Part shown: one piece after another, positions 57,977 through 64,000 of the stretch | How the letters are laid out: each line of letters opens with the position of its first letter | How positions within the stretch are numbered: the first letter of the stretch is position 1 | NCBI GenBank assembly: GCA_039881045.1 | Contig: JAYWVB010000027.1 | Span: forward strand, 418,899 to 482,898 | Direction: 5' to 3' | Origin: Chaetomium olivaceum | Taxonomy: Eukaryota > Ascomycota > Sordariomycetes > Sordariales > Chaetomiaceae | Length of the DNA: 64,000 nucleotides | Notes under the pieces: generated by a model | What the model was told of the DNA's origin: nothing | Database searches by the model: none | What the model saw: only the letters and a program-made list of their open reading frames with translations | Program-made: the position numbers and the translations under genes

Positions 57977-59069
57977 CTACATCTGCTTCTTCTGGGCAGC
58001 TGGGCCCATATCCTTATCAAACGCGCCGTAAGAGACTTCGAGGCTCGAGAGAGCCTTGAGGCCAACGCCAAGGATGGACAGGACCACGGCCATAACGATA
58101 AAGGCCATGAAAATGCCTAGCACTTGAGTCAGCGATCGCTCACTCCAGGATTATCAAGTAGACTTACCAGGAGTAAAGAACTGATACTTCTCAAACAAGG
58201 GTCGGTTGTCGGACGTCGAGTTGCCCTTCGACCCGCGCACGACTTGGCGCTCGATGGCGCGCTTCATGTCCAAATGCACAGGTGCGCTAAACTCGGGCTC
58301 GTAGGCCTTGAACTCGCTCGCATCCGAGAACACCATGACGGTATAGTCCTCCCCCTCGAGCGTATCAAGAAGCTTGCCCAATTCGTAATCTGTTGCCCCC
58401 AACAAGTTAGTATCCCTCTCCCGCTTCAAGCACAGCACAGCAAAATCCGCATCTGGCGCGTCCCGGCGACAACGTACCATTATCTCCCAACACCTCGCCC
58501 CTCACACGGTCAGCGCTGTCACGGTCGGACGCAACAGGCAGCTGCTTCAGCTCGACCCGCTGCACGCTGACGTCCTCCCCACACGCTTGCGCAATGTACT
58601 CCTCGAGCGGCTGACCCGACACTCGGCCAATGGTCTCGGCAACAGCCCAGCTGTTGATGTCCTCGCGGCCCGCAGCGCGGCACAGGTTGGGCATGCGGCA
58701 GGAATCGCTGCTGCCGTCGTCACGGATGTCGGCGGCGTGCATGTAGGGCTGCGAGACCAGGAGGTAGCGCTTGGTCGGGCATGACGCGAGGAGGGATTTG
58801 GCGGTGGTGAGGACTTGGGAGGCGGTTTGGAGCTGGGAGGTTGAGGGCGGGGGGGCGAGTCTGTTTGATGAGTGTCAATTAATGTCCCGACTCTTAAGCT
58901 GCTGCTTGTTGGTTGAAGTAGGACTGCAGAGGACTGCAGGCTGCAGCTTGCGACAGGGAACGGGGACGCACTTGGCTGTGGAGAGGAGGACGAATGGAGA
59001 CGAGTCGGAAAATGCCTGCGCTTGGGATGCCGCGCAGGCAAGCAATGTTGTTGCCGTGAAGAACTTCAT
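57977..59069 (-). CDS. BIG1: Big1/Voa1-like ER membrane protein
   Basis: Big1 is an ER type I membrane protein needed for normal beta-1,6-glucan in the wall; the related Voa1 assists V-ATPase assembly. Four exons (59069-58972, 58860-58478, 58389-58168, 58116-57977) give 280 residues. A signal peptide (MKFFTATTLLACAASQAQAF) leads directly to the family motif FSDSSPFVLLSTAK. The lumenal domain follows, and at the C terminus KYQFFTPGIFMAFIVMAVVLSILGVGL is the transmembrane segment with VSYGAFDKDMGPAAQKKQM as cytosolic tail. The C-terminal pattern is shared by Big1 and Voa1. The tail ends in a KKQM, a dilysine-like arrangement. All junctions keep frame with no indel. Confidence 0.88.
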
Positions 59070-59348
59070 GATTGTGGTTGTGGTGGTGATGCCGGCTCGT
59101 TCGTCGGCGTTGGCAAGCGGCAAGCTGGTTGCGGCGATTGCGTCTCGGCCGCGAGCCAGGAGCTTGCTTCAGGGTGGCTTGGCTGGATGATGCAGCCAAC
59201 AGCCGAGTGGGGCGGTGGAGGCTGGCAGAAACCCCGATAAGCCGATGCAGTTGCAGGGGTCGACTTAAATTTACAGAGTCCATACATACAAGGCCCCTCT
59301 AGCGTTGCAAAAGAGCAGCAACCAGGAACTCGCCGGCTGTATTTCACA

Positions 59349-60058
59349 ATGTTTGCGCAACCGAGGATACGAAAGACGGCGCCGGCGCCGCCAAAGAAGA
59401 GAAAGACGGCACATGCGATTGAGGAGATCACATTCGATAAAGATGCCCGCTCCGAGTATCTTACGGGATTCCACAAACGCAAACAAGCGCGGATCAAGCA
59501 TGCGCAAGAGGTAGCCGAGCAAAAGGCGCGGGAAGAGAGGATTGAGGTGCGGAAGCAGGTATGGGACTCTCCTGGCAAGGACTACAACACCTTCCATTGC
59601 TAACGCAGCTGGTGCTAGATCAGGGAAGAACGGAAACAAGCCGTCGAGGACCACGTTCAGGCGATCAATAAGATCCTTCGGGAGGCTGCGCACGCCGGGA
59701 CGAGCGACCAAGATGAAAACGACTCTGAGGGCGAATGGGGGGGCCTGTCAGATACAGACGTACCTGAAGCACCGATCGACATGGAGGAGGAATACATCGA
59801 CGAGGACAAGTACACAACGGTGACCGTGGAGAAGCAGTCAGTGTAGACCGAGACGGTCTGCATAAGCCAGAGCTCGAGAAACCTTCGGAGGATGCAGAGC
59901 ATAAGCAAGAAGCTGCTACTGTAGAGGAGGACTCAAAGAAAGATGCCAAACGGAAATATCCGGCCAAGAAGAACAAGAAGTTCCGGTACGAGAACAAGTT
60001 TGAAAGAGCTGTCGAAGCACGGAAACAAAGGTCGAAACGAAGGAAAGATAAGGGGTAG
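59349..60058 (+). CDS. RRP17: Rrp17/Nop25-like ribosomal RNA processing protein
   Basis: A nucleolar factor for 5' end processing of 5.8S/27S rRNA in the large subunit pathway. Two exons (59349-59558 and 59619-60058) give about 216 residues. The N terminus shows the family block (KKRKTAHAIEEITFDKDARSE ... YLTGFHKRKQARIKHAQE), followed by an IREERKQAVEDHVQAINKIL helix. The middle is acidic (DQDENDSEGEWGG) and the C terminus is strongly basic (KKNKKFRYENKFERAVEARK). A TAG at 59844-59846 interrupts the frame just after a VEKQSV, but the basic tail continues in a frame one base away, so a single missing base near 59841-59846 is the simplest reading. It is divergent from BIG1 with only about 280 bases between the starts. 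Confidence 0.8.
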
Positions 60059-60298
60059 CAGTGGCTCAAGATGCGCATCACTGCCGCAAGCAAATACAGC
60101 TCTGCTCGCATGGCTAAAGTTGAGAAAGGGGTGTATGTGTTTGGATTGTCGCAGAATGTAAGTACTGGAGCCAGTGATAGTGACCCGTCCACCTCAACCC
60201 CTCGCCCATCAAAGTGTCCCAGCACATGTAGTGAACCGGAAGCCGTGATAACCAGCTGAACCCAACGAGACCCTCTCTCCAACCGATTCGCGCTAGAC

Positions 60299-61045
60299 TT
60301 AGATGGAGCCGATCTCGGCTTGGAAGTCGTCCAGTTCCTTCTGCACGGCGGTGTACTTCTTGGACATCTCCTCGTACTTGGACTCCCACTGGTCGCGCTC
60401 TTGCTCGAGGGCCTGGACTTTCCGCTCGAAGTGTCCAGCCTTGACGTCGGTCTGCCGCAGCCTAAGAAAGAGGCGGTCAGTGTAAGCGAAGTTGGTCAGG
60501 TGGGGAACGCGTGTGCAAGCTTACTTCTCGTTGGCCTCGCGCAAAGTCCTGTTGCTTCCTCGGCCTCTTCCTCGAGAAGTTGGAGCCTTCGAGTCAGCGT
60601 TTCGTTCTGGGTACCGTGCTGCTGGCCTTCGCTGGCCGCGGCCTTGAGCTCCTTGACTTGCGCCTCGGATTTCTCTACCTCCGTCTCAAGCACGCTGTTC
60701 TTGTGCGTAAGGGAGACAATCTCCTGCTCCTTCTGGAGGTTCTCCTGCTCGAGCGACTTGACTTTGCTCTGGAGCTCCTCGACCTTGGCCGCCGCCTCCT
60801 CGGCGTCCAGGCGGAGCTGGTTCATTTTCTGGGATACGCAAGATATCGTCAGCCATCTAAGGCATCGAAGAATGACTACGCCTGAATTTGCAGTCGCGGC
60901 CGGGACACGCTGGTGCTGCAAAACGAGGCCGGTGATGTTCCTTATCGCTCTAAGGGGCGTCCTGGTGAACCCAATGGTGGGGCCAAACCGGGGTGCAGCT
61001 TCAAAACGGAAGGGTCAGCTAACTTACCTCCTTGATGCGATCCAT
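60299..61045 (-). CDS. TPM1: Tropomyosin (Cdc8-like)
   Basis: Fungal tropomyosin coats formin-made actin cables and the contractile ring. Three exons (61045-61028, 60828-60525, 60461-60299) give 161 residues after correcting one frame break, the same length as fission yeast Cdc8. The first exon encodes only MDRIKE and the next starts KMNQLRLDAEEAAAKVEELQ, the standard N terminus. The rest is an uninterrupted heptad-repeat coiled coil (VKSLEQENLQKEQEIVSLTH, NETLTRRLQLLEEEAEE) ending ELDDFQAEIGSI. One base is missing in the codon before NRTLREANEK (60549-60560), which shifts the frame just before the second donor. The intron after exon 1 is about 197 nt. Confidence 0.93.
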
Positions 61046-61495
61046 TTTTGTTGCTGGTGATGCGAGGACGAGGGAGGTGTGGTTGCAAGAGAGTGAATTC
61101 TGAAAAAAGCCGCAGAGGGAATGTCGCAGGCAGTGGTTGGGGAAGTTAAGGGAGGAAGAAGGAGGTGGATGCAAACTGGCGGGCGTTGGAGGAAATGAAG
61201 ACCAGCGACTGCCCCTCACCAAACGGCGGTGTTTCCATTTGCTACGGGAGGTGGCTGTCACTTGTCTGATCGACCCCACCATTAGCCGGGGGCCTGGCAC
61301 CACCACTGCGCATTTCCTGTGCCGTTGCTGTGCCAACCTCAGAGTGGCACTGACGAAACCAGCCCAGCCACGCGACGCCGCGATTCAGAGTGTCTTGTGT
61401 ATCGAATCCTCCAATCCGTGGGAACGACATTTGTTACCGACCGTCAGAATCGTCGAAAACCGCCAGCTGGGAGGCCATTCCTGCGTCACGCAAAG
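61046..61495. other. Divergent intergenic region TPM1 / D-box protein
   Basis: About 450 bp holding both promoters. No additional gene is seen. Confidence 0.5.
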
Positions 61496-62903
61496 ATGCT
61501 AGCAGCCCACCACGATCAAGAGAACGTTTACACGCACCAGGTCGGTGCATCGAAACAGCAATTGCAGGCAAAAACGCCGGGTGCCCGTTTTCCGAAGACG
61601 CCCCTCAAGGTTCCGCTCAACGACGAGAACTCGAATCACGGCTTTGGTGGCAAGAGCGTTCTGCGGGGAAAGGGAAACAATGAAAACACTCTCACCGTCG
61701 GGAAGGGTACCAATGGCCTTGGCAAGTCGGGAAAGGCGGCCATGGTGACGCCAGCGGGTGAGTCCTTCCGTGCCTCTTCATCTCGCATTTCTAACGCCGC
61801 ATGTAGCACCTAGGACCGGCCGGGCCCCTCTTGGGAACAAGACTACGAATGCGAAGGCCAGGGCGACGTACCAAACGCCCGGCGTCAAGGTGACTGCCCG
61901 CGACTTTGAGAAGAGCGCGGTCAAGCCAACTACCACTCTCCGACCCAAGCAGCGCGCACCTGAAGCTGAGTCCGCCAAGCTCGAGGTGCACACAGATAGC
62001 GGGCCGCTTGAGGAGGAAGAAATCGAGTATGCACCTCCGAAACCGAAGGAGACCCCTTACGAGTCGGACGTGTTCCCCGACGGCGTCTTGACTTTCGAGG
62101 GCCTGAAGCCTGAGAACTTGTTCAAGGGTTATTACCAATATTACTTCAACCGCGTGGACGGCGAAGGGAAAACAGCGCTGGAGCGGGACATGGAAGAGCG
62201 GCAGAAGCAGAGCTTTGAGCGCGGCGAAGAGCAGATCCGGAAGGATATGGAGGAGTTTGACTGGAGTATCGGGGACATCCCGGAAAGCAAGGATGTATTC
62301 AAGAAGAAGAGTAGCACGGTTCCAGCGGCTACAGCAACCACCAGCAAAAATGTGGCGCGCCCGATACTGAGGCAGCCGTCGACCCTCGCATCCAGGAAGG
62401 CAGCATCAGCTCTCGCCATGCCCGCCAAACCATCTGGCATTGCCCAACCGAAGTTGAGCAAGACAACGGCCTTGGGCACAACCGAAACCCGAACTAGGGG
62501 GCTTCTTATTCCTAAGCGAAGAACGGCACAACCCGTGGTTCAGGCCACCATGTCAATTAGGGAGCGGGCGCCTGCAGTTGCCGCATCACGCAGCACCTTG
62601 GGGTACAACAAGGGTCGGTCGGTATCCTCTGCCGTCCAGGGAGCCGGTAGCGACGCAGGTAGCCGCCCGGCCCAAACTCAGATTGGTCCCAAGCCTCGCA
62701 CGTTGGTGCGGTCTGTCAGCACAGCGTCAACGAGCTCGGAGGCCACTATCACACCAGCCCGGTTCGCTCAGGCGGAGCTCAAAAAGCCGGACTTTTTGTC
62801 CATCTTTGATACCGACGAGGAAGAGGATGGTCTGGGCGGGGGCCCGCCTCCGGCGGTTGACGACGACGTCGACGATTTCCAGCTTACGGTGAAGTTTGAT
62901 TGA
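61496..62903 (+). CDS. D-box protein, possible securin-like
   Basis: Two exons (61496-61757 and 61807-62903) give 452 residues. I do not recognise a domain. The N terminus is basic and Lys/Asn/Pro-rich (RFPKTPLKVPLNDEN) with a DQENVY near the start. Right after the intron comes RAPLGNKTTN, an exact match to the destruction box RxxLxxxxN used by APC/C; fission yeast Cut2 has a similar RAPLGSTKQSN. The middle contains a conserved-looking block (PDGVLTFEGLKPENLFKGYY, then a charged helix ERDMEERQKQSFERGEEQI and FDWSIGDIPE), and the C terminus is acidic with a short FLSIFDTDEEED and FQLTVKFD. Basic N terminus with degrons and an acidic C terminus is the securin layout, but sequence alone does not prove it. 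Other APC/C substrates or spindle proteins are possible. Confidence 0.55.
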
Positions 62904-64000
62904 GTTACCACAATATGCCTAGGGGGGATATTATGAGTGGTGGGTCACGGCGTTTGGTCTAGGACCGACATATTTTACTCGGATTGGTCGGAGACATAGG
63001 CACTATTGGGAGGCTGGCATTGTTTCCACATCTTTCTTTTGTGGTTTTGCGGCGAGGGGATATCATGGCCATTGGCCCCTAAACTGAGCGCAGTTTTCTC
63101 CCTGGGGGTTAAGAGCGTCGTGTTCTGCCTGCTGGTGAATGAGAGCGAGCCGGGAGGGATCATGGCAGCGACTAAGAAGACTCGCGTTTATCAGCTTTAT
63201 TTTGTTACCTGGGTGACGCCGGGTTGGTTGTCTTAGCTCGTGTACACGATAAAAAAAAACAAGGCTGAAGAGTAGCCATTAATTTCTTGTTTAATTGTTG
63301 TCCATCTTGTGACGAAGGGGGCGGTGATGTAATCGAAACCTATGAGAACACGAGCCCAGCTTGACACGTTTTTCCTTTTTATGTCTGTTCTGCCTTATTC
63401 CTTTCCCATAATTCTCTTTATTCTGTTTATTGCGTCTGACTTTTCTAAATTCAGTGCCCGTCCCTTCTCTGGCTCCATCGTTCTGTTTTCTCCTTTTTTG
63501 CTACTTTTCTAGGTCGGGTAGAACAGGTGGTGGGTTGAGCACTTATTCAAAACTTTGTGAAATGGGCTTCACACGCACCACATCATTCAGGAACTAAGGG
63601 GTCACTCATTCAGCGCTCAGGGGGCCTCAGCTGGCAGAGTGGAAGGAAGCCTTGCCAGATGACAGCAGCATCGTTCATTGGATGATGCAATCATCCCCAG
63701 CCTCCGCTTGCAATTCTGCCACAATGCACGCCCATTCATTTGAAGCTCGAGCCATCTTGGCACAGACTACGCCAAGCCTGTTTGGGATTAGCGCGACAGT
63801 GGAAAATGGAACTCGCGACTTCAACGCCTGGGCCTGTCCCTAAACTTTCAACTTCGCTGCGATCCGCTTTCCGACCCAGCAGCTTGCTTTGGCTTCGCAG
63901 GCACTTTCTTTCCGATCAAAACAAAGCGCAAATTGTCACAGGTATCGCTCTGGGCCCTGTTTTATTTTCCACTGCTCAGCCGCCTTCGTCACCACCTTCA
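62904..64000. other. Intergenic to end of window
   Basis: About 1.1 kb. It contains 3' flank of the D-box gene and a T-rich patch at 63260-63520. No gene is supported. Confidence 0.5.

Overview
This window looks like nuclear DNA from a filamentous ascomycete, most likely a Sordariomycete. The evidence is GC-rich coding sequence, many short introns (about 50-180 nt) with GTAAGT/GTATGT-like donors, CTAAC-type branch sites and CAG/TAG acceptors, dense genes on both strands with no operons, and protein families that are typical of fungi (Spo12, Cut12, Ssd1, Big1, a 161-residue tropomyosin, UreF, NADP-GDH). No mobile element, CRISPR array, rRNA or convincing tRNA was seen. I found 24 protein-coding genes, almost all conserved cell-biology genes.

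Layout. 0-10 kb: the 3' end of an acyl-CoA dehydrogenase, Spo12 (mitotic exit), the DRG-family GTPase Rbg1, splicing factor Cwc2, urease accessory UreF and spindle-pole protein Cut12. 10-25 kb: the eIF2alpha kinase Gcn2, a Cdc34-type E2, a UBA/UIM protein with a degenerate USP-like fold, Get4 and an unrecognised 207-residue protein. 25-43 kb: DNA polymerase delta catalytic subunit, a very large GMC oxidoreductase-alpha/beta hydrolase fusion, NADP-glutamate dehydrogenase and a secreted ferritin-like protein, separated by three gene-poor stretches of 2.7-3.7 kb. 46-63 kb: a compact block with Ssd1, Gle1, Tlg1-like SNARE, ER cyclophilin B, Trm112, Big1, Rrp17/Nop25, tropomyosin and a D-box protein that may be securin-like.

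The neighbours do not form a pathway. Themes recur (cell cycle and spindle: Spo12, Cut12, Cdc34, D-box protein; translation and its control: Gcn2, Rbg1, Ssd1, Trm112; secretory pathway and wall: Get4, Tlg1, cyclophilin B, Big1, tropomyosin), but this is ordinary core-genome gene order. Several pairs are divergent and share a short intergenic region.

The most conspicuous property of this sequence is a set of small indels that break the reading frame of conserved genes (ureF, GCN2, POL3, the GMC fusion, the ferritin-like gene, SSD1, GLE1, TRM112, RRP17, tropomyosin). Most are single-base losses, often in homopolymers, in genes that include essential ones, so assembly or sequencing error is the leading explanation. 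Coordinates below give the full gene span with exons listed, and the frame breaks are flagged. Biologically, the best leads are an apparent alternative 3' exon that would turn lumenal cyclophilin B into a membrane-anchored form, the GMC-hydrolase fusion whose hydrolase has Cys at the nucleophile position, a 15-nt microexon in RBG1, and two GC-AG introns.
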